This document shows, piece by piece, positions 1 to 8,836 of a stretch of 64,000 bases of DNA; positions within the stretch are counted from its first letter, which is position 1; every line of letters starts with the position of its first letter. The position numbers were made by a program, and so were the translations under genes. Under the pieces are notes generated by a model, which saw only the letters and a list, made by a program, of their open reading frames with translations, searched no databases and was not told where the DNA came from. Origin of the DNA: Asticcacaulis sp. AC466 (GTDB lineage: Bacteria > Pseudomonadota > Alphaproteobacteria > Caulobacterales > Caulobacteraceae); the NCBI RefSeq assembly GCF_000495815.1, contig NZ_AWGE01000021.1, positions 1-64,000 of the forward strand, read 5' to 3'.

Positions 1-376
1 AATTTTCTGTGTCAAGCAATTCTTTTTAAAAAAGTTTTTCTTAAACACAACCGCCACCAAAACCATAAGGCCCAAACAGCGGAGCGGCGTATATAACCGC
101 TTAATTCAACCAGTCAACCTATTTATCAAAAATAAATAAAGACAACCGGGTTATCGGTTAGCTTATTGACGACACCCGCCTTACGGCGATTTTCATCGTA
201 AAAGTAACTGATCCCTGTTCGAAATTCGCTGTCCGGGACGTCAGTCCGCTTAAGACCCTTAAGCTTTCCGTCGTCGCCGTCGGCGTGTTCCGCGTCGGGA
301 GAGCGGCTTCTAAGGGGCCGCCCTGTGAGAGTCAACGCCCCTTTTCATATAACGGCGTTTATCCCCACATAGGGCT
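1..376. other. Gene-free AT-rich stretch at the window edge
   Basis: No convincing gene is seen here. The first 150 bases are AT-rich with long A and T runs, unlike the GC-rich coding DNA to the right. The stretch lies downstream of the CPBP protease gene, so it may hold that gene's 3' end signals or the promoter of a gene outside the window. The 69-codon minus-strand frame at 126-335 has no start signal or recognisable domain and is not called. Confidence 0.5.
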
Positions 377-1330
377 TCATGACGCCTTTTCGACAGGCTG
401 GCCGTCCATTTGCTTCAATGCGCCCTTCCAGATCAGCCATGCAATCCCCGCCGCCAGGACAGCCGTCGTCAGGATGCTGGCTTCCGGCCCCCACTTGCCG
501 CCAGACAACCACCATGCCGCATTCGGGGCGTCCTTCAGATCGACAACCAAGGGCGCCACTTTGAGATTAATACCACTGACTTCCAGCCCGAAGCCTACAC
601 CCAGCAGCCAGTTCCACGCACCATGCCACCCGCAGACGCCCCAGATGGAGCGCTCCTTCACTGCATACAGGCTGATGAAGATGCCGAAGAGAGCGACATT
701 GGCGCAGCCGGCGAACATCTCCGGCGACGGCTTGACGTTGAGCAGGTGCATAGCGCCAAAGACGATCGAGTTTATGATAACGGCCCATATGATCCCTAGC
801 CGTGACGAGACCGTGCCCATCAGCCAGCCGCGCATGGCGGTTTCCTCGGACGATCCCTGTATCAGGAATGCAACGGCATAGCCCAGTATTGGCATCAGGC
901 CCGCCAGGCTTGGCGCCATAAGGACACCCGGCTTTTCGACCTCGTAAACACCCAACGCCCACAGACTACAGACGACAAAGGCGAGAAAGCCCGCGCCGAT
1001 CAGGTAACCCCGCGCCACGCGCAGGAAGGCCTTACCGTTGAAGCCGATGGTTGCCGGACCGCGCCGTTCAAAGAGCCATACCCATAGCAGGATCATGCCA
1101 ATCACAGGCGCGGTCATGAAGAAAAGCGCCAGCGGATCGATTTCGGGCGGCGGCACTCCTTTGCCAAGGGCCGGGTTGGCCTGAACCGCCATGGCCGTCT
1201 TGATGATATAGGGCAAAAGCGCCGCAATCTGGCTGGCGAAGGTCATGATAACCGTCAGAACGATTATCGCCCAGGTCCATGTCCGGCGATGGCTCGCCTT
1301 GCGCGGCGCATAGAGTTCAAATCCGGCCAT
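377..1330 (-). CDS. CPBP family intramembrane glutamic protease
   Basis: This is a multi-pass membrane protein of 317 residues, predicted to cleave substrates within the inner membrane (CPBP/Abi/Rce1 family, formerly CAAX protease). The family motif EExxxR is present as EETAMR at residues 162-167. A conserved histidine follows at 195 in FGAMHLLN, and an asparagine at 211 in ANVALFG. Hydrophobic segments begin near residue 20 and recur through the protein. It is a single gene, separated by 74 bp from the upstream methyltransferase gene on the same strand. The substrate is unknown; family members act in prenyl-protein processing, bacteriocin immunity or signalling. The family call is firm, the role open. 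Confidence 0.85.
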   Translation of the reverse strand: MAGFELYAPRKASHRRTWTWAIIVLTVIMTFASQIAALLPYIIKTAMAVQANPALGKGVPPPEIDPLALFFMTAPVIGMILLWVWLFERRGPATIGFNGKAFLRVARGYLIGAGFLAFVVCSLWALGVYEVEKPGVLMAPSLAGLMPILGYAVAFLIQGSSEETAMRGWLMGTVSSRLGIIWAVIINSIVFGAMHLLNVKPSPEMFAGCANVALFGIFISLYAVKERSIWGVCGWHGAWNWLLGVGFGLEVSGINLKVAPLVVDLKDAPNAAWWLSGGKWGPEASILTTAVLAAGIAWLIWKGALKQMDGQPVEKAS

Positions 1331-1404
1331 GGGAGCCCCCTCTGTTAACGACGGCGGACGTTTTCATACAGAGACCTAACAGACAATTAAAAGCGCGCCC
1401 ACGC

Positions 1405-2184
1405 CTATTCGTCCTCGCCTTTTTCTTTCGCCAGGCGCGCCAGAACGCGCCCCCTGCCCTTCGTCAAGGCCGTCACCACGCCGCGCCAGGTGCGGACCTC
1501 CTGCTCGGTCAAGGCGGCGCGGTTAAGCGGTGCGCGCAGATTGCGGATCATCGACGGACGCTTGGCTTCCGGAAAGAAGAAACCTGATGTGTCCAATTCC
1601 GCTTCGAGATGCTCGTACAGCCCGACCAGATGCTTCATCTCGGCCGGCGGGTCCTGATTGCGGGTAAAATCCGCCTTAGGCGCCGCCATCACCTGCAACC
1701 GCCATTCATAGGCGACGATGTTCACCGCCTGCGCCAGGTTCAGCGACTGGAAGCGCGGATCGACCGGGATGGTGACGATATAATGGGCATGGACGAGGTC
1801 CTGGGTTTCCAGCCCCGCCCGTTCGGCGCCGAATAGAAGGCCCGTTTTGAGGCCCGACTGCATCCGCGTCATGGCGTCGTCGGCGCAGTCGCGTGGCGTA
1901 ATGACGGGCAGGACGATTTCACGGTTGCGCGCCGTCGTGGCGTAAACCGTATGCAGGTCGGCGGTCGCGGCTTCCACGGTATCGTACATCTTGGCATCAT
2001 CCAGTGGCCAGTGCGCGCCGGCCGCCATGGTCCAGGCCTTTTCCTGCGGCCAACCATCGCGCGGCGCGACCAGGCGCAATTCGGTCAGTCCAAAATTGCC
2101 CATGACGCGGGCCACGGCGCCGATGTTTTCCGCCATCTGGGGGCGATCAAGAATAATGCAGGGAAGGTGAGAGGTGTCAGTCAT
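1405..2184 (-). CDS. SpoU/TrmH-family RNA 2'-O-methyltransferase (TrmJ-like)
   Basis: Predicted SAM-dependent 2'-O-methyltransferase of the SPOUT superfamily, 259 residues. The three family motifs are visible: the N-terminal stretch around AENIGAVARVMGNFG, LLFGAERAGLE in the middle, and IPVDPRFQSLNLAQAVNIV before the C-terminal region. In this fold the last two form the trefoil-knot cofactor site. The length and the C-terminal extension of about 80 residues fit the TrmJ group, which methylates tRNA position 32, but rRNA-modifying relatives cannot be excluded. The ATG at 2184 is the first in frame and fits the conserved N-terminus. Confidence 0.85.
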   Translation of the reverse strand: MTDTSHLPCIILDRPQMAENIGAVARVMGNFGLTELRLVAPRDGWPQEKAWTMAAGAHWPLDDAKMYDTVEAATADLHTVYATTARNREIVLPVITPRDCADDAMTRMQSGLKTGLLFGAERAGLETQDLVHAHYIVTIPVDPRFQSLNLAQAVNIVAYEWRLQVMAAPKADFTRNQDPPAEMKHLVGLYEHLEAELDTSGFFFPEAKRPSMIRNLRAPLNRAALTEQEVRTWRGVVTALTKGRGRVLARLAKEKGEDE

Positions 2185-2236
2185 GGCAGCGGCTTATAGA
2201 GAACTGCCGCGGCGGTGAAAAGGGCCGCGACAATGA

Positions 2237-2252
2237 TCAAGTTTTAACTTGA
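2237..2252 (+). promoter_or_regulatory. Inverted repeat upstream of the SRPBCC/ArsR operon
   Basis: The sequence TCAAGTTTTAACTTGA has 7-bp arms and a 2-bp centre. It ends about 60 bp before the SRPBCC start codon. A second dyad follows at 2275-2294. The position fits an operator for the ArsR-type repressor encoded in the same operon (inference). Confidence 0.5.
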
Positions 2253-2274
2253 CTATTTCATCACTCGGAGCAAT

Positions 2275-2294
2275 AGTGAAGCCACAACTTCACT
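2275..2294 (+). promoter_or_regulatory. Second inverted repeat, candidate ArsR operator
   Basis: AGTGAAG and CTTCACT face each other across 6 bp. Extending to AATAGTGAAG/CTTCACTGTT gives 10-bp arms with one mismatch. The repeat lies directly in front of the SRPBCC ribosome-binding region, a place where a repressor would block initiation. Together with the dyad at 2237-2252 it probably forms the operator region of this operon. Confidence 0.5.
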
Positions 2295-2312
2295 GTTAGA
2301 AAGACAGCCCAC

Positions 2313-2777
2313 ATGACATCGCCGATTGTTCACCACACCTTCGTTATTGAGAAGACCTATCCTCACGCGGTCGCAAAGGTCTTTGCCGCCTTCGCCGATC
2401 CGGCCACCAAGGCCCGCTGGTTCGCACCGGGTCATCCGCAACCCGGCGCGATGTTCGAAAGCGATTTCCGCATAGGCGGGCAGGAACATCTTCGCTCCAT
2501 TATGGGTGACAATACGCCTTTTCCGGGGGCGGTTTTGTCGAGCCAGGCGCTTTACCTCGATATTGTCGCCGACCGGCGGATCGTCATGGGCTCGAACATG
2601 ATGATGAACGGTACGCCGTTTTCCGGCTCGCTGGTCAGTTTCGAATTCGAAGCCGCCGGCGACGGCACGCGCCTGACCTGCACGCACCAGGGCGCCTTCT
2701 TCGAGAATGCCGACGGACCTCAGATGCGCCAGGATGGATGGCGTCACCTGCTCGACCGCCTGGGAGAGACAATTTGA
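2313..2777 (+). CDS. SRPBCC (AHSA1-like) domain protein
   Basis: Small 154-residue protein of the START/Bet v1-like SRPBCC fold, AHSA1 subfamily, which forms a hydrophobic ligand pocket. The N-terminus HTFVIEKTYPHAVAKVFAAF and the following KARWFAPG are the characteristic first strand, helix and tryptophan region. The last base pairs overlap the start of an ArsR regulator gene, so the two are translationally coupled. In such pairs the SRPBCC gene is usually co-regulated by its partner; the ligand is not known. Two more ArsR/SRPBCC pairs occur in this window, with the opposite gene order. Confidence 0.85.
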   Translation: MTSPIVHHTFVIEKTYPHAVAKVFAAFADPATKARWFAPGHPQPGAMFESDFRIGGQEHLRSIMGDNTPFPGAVLSSQALYLDIVADRRIVMGSNMMMNGTPFSGSLVSFEFEAAGDGTRLTCTHQGAFFENADGPQMRQDGWRHLLDRLGETI

Positions 2778-3100
2778 CCGAACCGACAGCGGCCCGTGTC
2801 TTTCAGGCGCTGGCCGATTCGACACGCCGTGACATGGTCGAACGCTTGACCGATCACGCCCTGTCCGTATCTGCCCTGGCGGCGCCCTATGACATGAGCC
2901 TCACCGCTGTGGGGCAGCATCTGGCCATACTCGAGGCCGCCGAACTGGTCGTGACGCAAAAGACAGGGCGCGTGCGCACATGCGCCCTGACGCGGAGCGG
3001 TTTTGACATCCTTGAGGGCTGGCTGAAGGCCCGTAGGTCGCGCTGGGAACAGCATCTGGACCGCTTGGGCGAGATACTGGATGATGACCATACGTTTTGA
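2774..3100 (+). CDS. ArsR-family winged-helix repressor
   Basis: Winged-helix DNA-binding protein of about 108 residues. The helix-turn-helix is in the segment DMSLTAVGQHLAILEAAELV, and the N-terminus RVFQALADSTRRDMVERL is typical of the metal-independent ArsR group paired with SRPBCC proteins. I place the start at TTG 2774, which overlaps the preceding TGA by four bases (TTGA) and follows a GGGAGAG ribosome site. An in-frame ATG at 2738 would add 12 residues lying inside the upstream gene. No cysteine metal site of the classic ArsR kind is seen in the recognition helix. The dyads at 2237-2294 are its likely operators. Confidence 0.85.
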   Translation: MTEPTAARVFQALADSTRRDMVERLTDHALSVSALAAPYDMSLTAVGQHLAILEAAELVVTQKTGRVRTCALTRSGFDILEGWLKARRSRWEQHLDRLGEILDDDHTF

Positions 3101-3241
3101 GAGGAGCGACTTACGCCTGATCGGTGAATTTGTGCTATTTGCGCCCGCCACCTTTTCCGCTATAGCAGGCGCCGTTAGCTTCGAGGTCTGGCCCTGTGCG
3201 CCTTCCTCCATAAGCTCAGATTCCGACAGAGGAAGCCCTTC

Positions 3242-4456
3242 ATGGCGAAGATTAAAGTAGCGAACCCGATCGTCGATATCGACGGCGATGAAATGACCCG
3301 GATCATCTGGCAGTTGATCAAGGACAAGCTGATTTATCCTTATCTCGATATCAACCTGCAATATTTCGACCTCGGCATGGAACACCGTGACGCCACCGAC
3401 GACAAGGTCACGGTGGATGCGGCCGAAGCCATCAAGGCGTGCGGCGTCGGCGTCAAGTGCGCCACCATCACCCCGGACGAGGCCCGCGTGAAGGAATTCG
3501 GCCTGAAGAAGATGTGGAAGTCGCCTAACGGCACCATCCGCAATATTCTGGGCGGTGTCGTGTTCCGCGAACCGATCATCTGCAAGAACGTCCCGCGCCT
3601 GGTTCCGGGCTGGACCCAACCGATCGTCGTCGGTCGCCATGCGTTCGGCGATCAGTATAAGGCCACCGACTTCCTGGTCCCCGGCCCCGGCAAGCTGACC
3701 ATGAAGTTCGAAGGCGAAGACGGCAAGGTGCAGGAATACGAAGTGTTCCAGTTCCCCGGTGCCGGCGTCGCCATGGGTATGTATAACCTCGACGAGTCGA
3801 TCCGCGATTTCGCCCGGGCGTCGTTCGAATACGGCATCGCTCGCCATTATCCGGTCTACCTGTCGACCAAGAACACTATCCTGAAAGCCTATGACGGCCG
3901 CTTCAAGGATATCTTCCAGGAAATCTTCGAGGCGGAATATGCAGCGAAGTACAAGGAACTGGGCCTGACCTACGAACACCGCCTGATCGACGACATGGTC
4001 GCTTCGGCGCTGAAATGGTCCGGCGGTTTCGTCTGGGCCTGTAAGAACTATGACGGCGACGTCCAATCGGATACCGTCGCCCAGGGCTATGGCTCGCTCG
4101 GCCTGATGACCTCCGCACTGGTCACCCCCGACGGCAAGATCATGGAAGCCGAGGCAGCCCACGGCACCGTTACCCGCCACTACCGCCAGCACCAGAAGGG
4201 CGAAGCCACGTCGACCAACTCCATGGCGTCGATCTTTGCCTGGACGCAAGGCCTCAAGCACCGCGCCAAGCTGGATGACAATGCCGAGCTGAACCGCTTT
4301 GCCGAAACCCTGGAAAAGGTCTGCGTCGACACGGTCGAAGCCGGCTTCATGACCAAGGACCTGGCTCTGCTGGTCGGTCCGACACAAGGTTGGTTGACGA
4401 CTGAAGGTTTCCTCGACAAGATCAGCGAGAACCTCAACAAGGCGCTGGCGGCATAA
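3242..4456 (+). CDS. icd: NADP-dependent isocitrate dehydrogenase
   Basis: Converts isocitrate to 2-oxoglutarate and CO2 with reduction of NADP+ in the TCA cycle. The protein has 404 residues and belongs to the homodimeric eukaryote-like type found in alphaproteobacteria. It starts with [19 protein letters not shown] and carries the substrate-binding [12 protein letters not shown] segment near residue 95, with [13 protein letters not shown] in the C-terminal cofactor part. An AGAGGAAG ribosome site precedes ATG 3242. It stands alone as a transcription unit after a 140-bp intergenic region. A long open frame on the opposite strand is a codon-bias shadow. Confidence 0.97.
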   Translation: MAKIKVANPIVDIDGDEMTRIIWQLIKDKLIYPYLDINLQYFDLGMEHRDATDDKVTVDAAEAIKACGVGVKCATITPDEARVKEFGLKKMWKSPNGTIRNILGGVVFREPIICKNVPRLVPGWTQPIVVGRHAFGDQYKATDFLVPGPGKLTMKFEGEDGKVQEYEVFQFPGAGVAMGMYNLDESIRDFARASFEYGIARHYPVYLSTKNTILKAYDGRFKDIFQEIFEAEYAAKYKELGLTYEHRLIDDMVASALKWSGGFVWACKNYDGDVQSDTVAQGYGSLGLMTSALVTPDGKIMEAEAAHGTVTRHYRQHQKGEATSTNSMASIFAWTQGLKHRAKLDDNAELNRFAETLEKVCVDTVEAGFMTKDLALLVGPTQGWLTTEGFLDKISENLNKALAA

Positions 4457-4524
4457 GCCAACAGACGTTCTTGTCATAATAAGCCGTTTTCGGATGCGAG
4501 GTTGGAACTTTAGGGGGATGACCG

Positions 4525-5643
4525 ATGCGTCTGGGAACGGCTTTTTTAATGGGTGTGATGCTGGCCGGCAGCGCGCTTTCGCCGGCTGCCCACGCTGGCG
4601 TACCCGCTGGAACGGTGCTGCCTTTGCATATAGGTGGCCGCGTCGTGCCGGTCGGCGACGATCCGGCGTTGGGCTACACCCATCAATGGCCCGGCACCTA
4701 TTTCGAGGCCCGGTTCAAAGGGACCGAGGTTCACATGCGCCTCAACGATTCGGTCAATAAGCTGGCCATCTATGTCGACGGACGCCAAATCGACACAGCC
4801 AACCGTCCCGGTGAAGGCGACATACAGCTTGGACCGCTCAAGCCTGGCGACCACACCATCCGTGTCGAGAAGCTGACCGAATCCGCTTCGACGGCAGCGC
4901 AATTTACCGGCTTCTTCGTTTCCGACCCCGCCGACGTCCTCCCCGCACCGGAAGCATCCCAACGCCAGATCGAATTCATCGGTGATTCCTACACGGTCGG
5001 CTACGGCAATATGTCGACGTCGCGGACTTGCCCCGGCGAACAGGTCTGGGCCACCACCAATACGCAACTCGCCTTTGGCCCGTTGACCGCCAAGCATTTC
5101 AAGGCGGAATATCGTATCAATGCCATAAGCGGGCGCGGCGTTGTGCGCAACTATAACGGCGCCAGCGGATTGCACCTGCCACAGGCCTATCTCAACGCGA
5201 TCAACCTCACCGGCCCGTCCGCCAGCGTGTCGGCTTCGGCCACCAAAGATGACTGGAAGCCCCAGATCATCGTCATCGGATTGGGCACAAACGACTTCAC
5301 CACGCCCCTGCATGGCGGTGAAATCTGGACAACGCGCGAAGAATTGCACGCCGACTACGAAAAAACCTATGTCGAGTTTGTCCAGGACCTGCGCGCAGCT
5401 AATCCGGGCGCCTACTTCATCTTGATGGCGACGGACCAGGCCAATGGCGAAATCCAGTCCGAAGTCAAAAAGGTTGTGGCCCTGCTCAAGGCTGCGGGAG
5501 AAAGCCGCATCGATTTTATACCGATGAACGGCCTGGGGTTCGGCGGCTGCGACTGGCACCCGGACGTGGCAGACGATCGCAGCGTGGCCGATAGCCTGAT
5601 CGGTTATATTGAGGGACACGCCGATCTCTGGCCACACCCCTGA
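4525..5643 (+). CDS. Secreted SGNH esterase, carbohydrate esterase family 2-like
   Basis: Predicted exported deacetylase of 372 residues. A signal peptide ends at AHAG (residues 22-25). A beta-sandwich domain (about 30-135) follows, then an SGNH hydrolase domain. Block I is GDSYTVGYGN with the serine at 155, block III is GLGTNDF, and the C-terminal histidine lies in CDWHPD. This order of domains is that of CE2 acetyl-xylan/glucomannan esterases. A related gene lies 1.2 kb downstream at 6871, with a zinc metallopeptidase between them. Its place in a window with alpha-galactosidase and a TonB receptor fits plant-polysaccharide use (inference). Confidence 0.85.
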   Translation: MRLGTAFLMGVMLAGSALSPAAHAGVPAGTVLPLHIGGRVVPVGDDPALGYTHQWPGTYFEARFKGTEVHMRLNDSVNKLAIYVDGRQIDTANRPGEGDIQLGPLKPGDHTIRVEKLTESASTAAQFTGFFVSDPADVLPAPEASQRQIEFIGDSYTVGYGNMSTSRTCPGEQVWATTNTQLAFGPLTAKHFKAEYRINAISGRGVVRNYNGASGLHLPQAYLNAINLTGPSASVSASATKDDWKPQIIVIGLGTNDFTTPLHGGEIWTTREELHADYEKTYVEFVQDLRAANPGAYFILMATDQANGEIQSEVKKVVALLKAAGESRIDFIPMNGLGFGGCDWHPDVADDRSVADSLIGYIEGHADLWPHP

Positions 5644-5744
5644 ACGTATCGGCAGTCGCATCTTATGTCGTCGCCACCGCATCGATTTCTTATCGGCGCG
5701 CGGGCTAAGGTCCGCGCCTAATTCTGATTGACGATGGGGCAAAA

Positions 5745-6812
5745 ATGCGACTTTTCCGCTGCGACAATTGCGGCAATCCGGTCTATTTCGAGAACCGGTC
5801 CTGTATCAACTGCGGCTTCCGGCTGGGCTTCGTTTGCGAAGATATCAGCCTGATGGCGGTTCAACCCGACGCCAAGCAGCCGGACAAGTGGCGCCGCGTC
5901 GATCAGCAGCAATTCGTTTACCGCTTTTGTCCCAACGCCGCCCAAGACATTTGCAACTGGCTGGTTCGCGATGACAGCCCGGAAGAATTCTGCCAGGCCT
6001 GCCGTTACAACGGGCTGGTGCCCAACGCCAATACCGAGGACGGCCTGCGTCGCTGGCGCGCCATTTCCGACGCCCAGCGTCACCTGTTCTACTCCTTCCT
6101 GCGCTGGGATCTGCCCCGGCCTAGCCGGAAAGAAGACCCTGAAGGCGGCCTGCTGTTCGATCTGAAGGACGATGAGATCCTGCCCGACGGCACATGCAAT
6201 CCGGTCCTGATCGGCCATGACGAAGGTCATATCGTCATTCGCACGGCCGAGGCCGACGACCCGACCCGCGAACAGCAACGCGCCATGATGAACGAGCCCT
6301 ATCGCACGCTGCTCGGGCATTTCCGCCACGAAACCGGCCATTTCATCTGGAACAAGCTGGTCCGCGACGCGGGCAAGATCGACAGCTTCCGCGCGATCTT
6401 CGGTGATGAAAGCGTCGACTACCAACAGGCGCTCGACCATCACTATCAGGCAGGCCCGCCTCGTGGCTGGGGTGACCGCTATATCAGCTATTACGCCACC
6501 ACCCATCCGTGGGAAGACTTCGCCGAATGTTTCGCGCACGTACTGCATATCGTCGATTCGCTGGAAACCGCCCATATGTTCGGCATCGCGCTGGCCCCCA
6601 GTGCGCATGACATCATGGCCGCTCATGCCAGCTTCGATCCGTATTCAGTCCTGGATTTCGCGCGTATATCCGAAGTGTGGATTCCGCTCAGTGTCGCCCT
6701 CAACAGCATCCACCACAGCATGGGTGAACGCGACCTCTACCCCTTCATCCTGACGCCCGTGATCACGCAGAAGCTTGCCTATGTCCATGGCCTTGTGACA
6801 CGGCAAATATAG
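5745..6812 (+). CDS. Zinc-ribbon putative metallopeptidase (Peptidase_Mx-like)
   Basis: Cytoplasmic protein of 355 residues without a signal peptide. The N-terminus is a zinc ribbon with CDNCGN at residues 6-11 and CINC at 20-23. A second Cys group lies near 62-86. The metallopeptidase motif HETGH is at 195-199, and a downstream segment WEDFAECFAHVLH could give the third zinc ligand. It matches the uncharacterised putative zinc-binding metallopeptidase family common in proteobacteria. The gene sits between two CE2-like esterase genes on the same strand, with gaps of about 100 and 60 bp. No substrate can be named. Confidence 0.8.
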   Translation: MRLFRCDNCGNPVYFENRSCINCGFRLGFVCEDISLMAVQPDAKQPDKWRRVDQQQFVYRFCPNAAQDICNWLVRDDSPEEFCQACRYNGLVPNANTEDGLRRWRAISDAQRHLFYSFLRWDLPRPSRKEDPEGGLLFDLKDDEILPDGTCNPVLIGHDEGHIVIRTAEADDPTREQQRAMMNEPYRTLLGHFRHETGHFIWNKLVRDAGKIDSFRAIFGDESVDYQQALDHHYQAGPPRGWGDRYISYYATTHPWEDFAECFAHVLHIVDSLETAHMFGIALAPSAHDIMAAHASFDPYSVLDFARISEVWIPLSVALNSIHHSMGERDLYPFILTPVITQKLAYVHGLVTRQI

Positions 6813-6870
6813 CCTTGTCTTTTACCGCCACGCGGCCTTAGATCGCGCAAACGCGGCAGGGAGCCCCATC

Positions 6871-7965
6871 ATGTTCAAATCCATCGTCCTGACGGCAGCA
6901 GTGCTGCTGGCCACGCCCGCCTGGGCCGCCGATAAGGTTGTCGACAGCATCAGCGCTGCACCCATCAGCTTCCTGCCTGTTCACGTCGGCGGGCGGGTGC
7001 GCAAGGAAAAGATGGGGTATAGCTACCAATGGCCAGGTGTCTATTTCGAAGCGCGGTTCGACAGCCCCTATGTCAATCTGCTTTTCAACGACGACGCCAA
7101 CATGTTTAACGTGCTGATCGGCGAAAAGCCCCTGATGGTCCTCGACCGGCCTGGTCACACAACCATAACCATCCAGGCAACCGGCCGCGGCCCGCACACG
7201 GTTCGTGTCGAAAAACGATCCGAAACACAGTATGCCACCGGTCAGTTTCAGGGCTTCATGGCCCAACCCTCGGCAAGTCCCAGCCGTCCCCGGCCCCGCC
7301 AGATCGAATTCATCGGCGACTCTCTAACGGTCGGCTACGGCAATACCTCGGCCTTTTCCCAGTGTACGACTGAGCAGATTTTTGAAACTACGGACGCTCA
7401 GCAAGGCTTCGGTCCTGTCACCGCCAAACACTTCAATGCCGATTACCAGATCAACGCCTTTTCCGGCCTGGGCATGGTGCGCAACTATGATGGCCGCGAA
7501 CACCCGAAATACCGGATGCCGATGTTGTACGAGCGGGCCATTTTCGACGACCCAACCCCGGTCCGCCAACTCGACTGGCACCCCCAGGTTGTCGTGATCG
7601 GCATCGGCGGCAATGATTTTTCCACCGACGTTCGGCCCGATGAACCGTGGCAAAACGCCGCCAATCTGCGTGCCGATTACGTGAAAACCTACACCGCCTT
7701 CGTCAAGAAGGTCCGGGCCCGAAATCCAGATGCCTGGATCGTCCTGGCCACGCCGCAAGAACGCCAGGAAGGCTATATCGGCGGCACGGACGACGTCTTC
7801 GCTGCATTGAAGGCCGCCGGCGACACGAAAATTGACCGGGTCAGCCTCCCCGAACTCGACGCCATCGGTTGCAATGGCCATCCGTCCACCCGGGCCGACG
7901 CGCGCGTGGCCGATTTTTATATCAAATATTTCGAAGCCCATCCTCAGGTCTGGCAAGGAAAATAG
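6871..7965 (+). CDS. Secreted SGNH esterase, carbohydrate esterase family 2-like (second copy)
   Basis: Paralogue of the esterase at 4525, 364 residues, with signal peptide ending at AWAAD near residue 20. The N-terminal beta-sandwich keeps YSYQWPGVYFEARF, and the SGNH block I is GDSLTVGYGN with the serine at 151; GIGGNDF is block III. At the C-terminal active-site block the first copy has CDWHP while this copy has CNGHP, so the Asp two residues before the His is Asn here. CE2 enzymes working with a Ser-His dyad are known, so activity is still possible. An AGGGAG ribosome site precedes the start. Confidence 0.85.
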   Translation: MFKSIVLTAAVLLATPAWAADKVVDSISAAPISFLPVHVGGRVRKEKMGYSYQWPGVYFEARFDSPYVNLLFNDDANMFNVLIGEKPLMVLDRPGHTTITIQATGRGPHTVRVEKRSETQYATGQFQGFMAQPSASPSRPRPRQIEFIGDSLTVGYGNTSAFSQCTTEQIFETTDAQQGFGPVTAKHFNADYQINAFSGLGMVRNYDGREHPKYRMPMLYERAIFDDPTPVRQLDWHPQVVVIGIGGNDFSTDVRPDEPWQNAANLRADYVKTYTAFVKKVRARNPDAWIVLATPQERQEGYIGGTDDVFAALKAAGDTKIDRVSLPELDAIGCNGHPSTRADARVADFYIKYFEAHPQVWQGK

Positions 7966-8088
7966 ACCAGACGTCGTGGTTACGCGGCGCATGTGACACA
8001 GTCGGCGTTTTAGCGCGGTGACAGGGGCGACAATCCCGATTTGGCGTGTTAATCATGGTTAACACTGGTTTCGAGGGGTGCGTGGACT

Positions 8089-8706
8089 GTGTCGAGAGTT
8101 CTGAGCTTAATACTGGTTTTGATCGTCGCCGGGGCTGCGGGCCTGTTTTATGCTGCGCCGATCATTTCCTTTTATGATGTGCGATCCTCATGCGAGAGCC
8201 AGGACATCGATGCCCTAGCCAAGCTGATCGATTTCAACACGGTCCGCGTCAGCCTGAAGGCGCAACTCGATGCCGGCGACAAAGGCCTGGCGGCGCCGGC
8301 CCCTTCGGCGCTTAACGATCCCGTCGGCGCGACCGGCAACGCGTTCAAGTCCGTCGCCGATTCCGTCGGCAATCTATTCAACGACCTGACCAACCCCAAT
8401 CCCAAGGCGCCGCCCAAGCCGGTCATAGACGTCAATACCTACCTGACGCCCAAGGCCATACTCGGCCTTACCTACGGGGTCGCCAAGGACGCGAACCGTT
8501 TCGAACCAACGCGGTATGACGGTAAACCGCCTTCGCCCAAGACAGCCTTCTTCAGCCTGGAACGCGCCCGACTGACCGTGACGGACGAGATGCACGGCAC
8601 GACGACGTTCACCTTCGAACGCCATGGACTGACCCATTGGCAGCTGGTCCACATAGGCCTGCCTACCGTCGAAAGCGAAGCCATGAAAGACAAGCCTGCG
8701 GCTTGA
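8089..8706 (+). CDS. DUF2939 family membrane-anchored protein
   Basis: Protein of 205 residues with one N-terminal hydrophobic segment (about residues 4-25), probably a membrane anchor with the rest in the periplasm. The sequence after it, FYDVRSSCESQDIDALAKLID, followed by FNTVRVSLKAQL, is characteristic of DUF2939. The start is GTG 8089, placed 7 bp after GAGGGG; no ATG occurs near. The function of this family is not known. It stands alone between the esterase and the AEC transporter genes. Confidence 0.75.
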   Translation: MSRVLSLILVLIVAGAAGLFYAAPIISFYDVRSSCESQDIDALAKLIDFNTVRVSLKAQLDAGDKGLAAPAPSALNDPVGATGNAFKSVADSVGNLFNDLTNPNPKAPPKPVIDVNTYLTPKAILGLTYGVAKDANRFEPTRYDGKPPSPKTAFFSLERARLTVTDEMHGTTTFTFERHGLTHWQLVHIGLPTVESEAMKDKPAA

Positions 8707-8836
8707 ACCCGAAGGCGACAGGTCGTAAGGCCATAGCGGGTATTCGATCTGACCTGAGGTCGAAGAGCACACGCTCGGTTTTTGTTTTCACGCGCCGTTA
8801 GCCCGAAAGCGCGTCACACGTTCGGAAAGCGCCTTA

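Noticed and set aside
126-335. 69-codon minus-strand frame at the window edge
   Set aside because: No ribosome site, no conserved feature, AT-rich mixed composition.
360-370. DnaA-box-like TTATCCCCA
   Set aside because: A single imperfect site without clustered copies, AT-rich unwinding element next to it, or a replication gene is not an origin.
2744-4477. 577-codon minus-strand frame across icd
   Set aside because: It is antisense to a certain icd gene, and its composition reflects the GC-rich codon pattern. No domain is seen.
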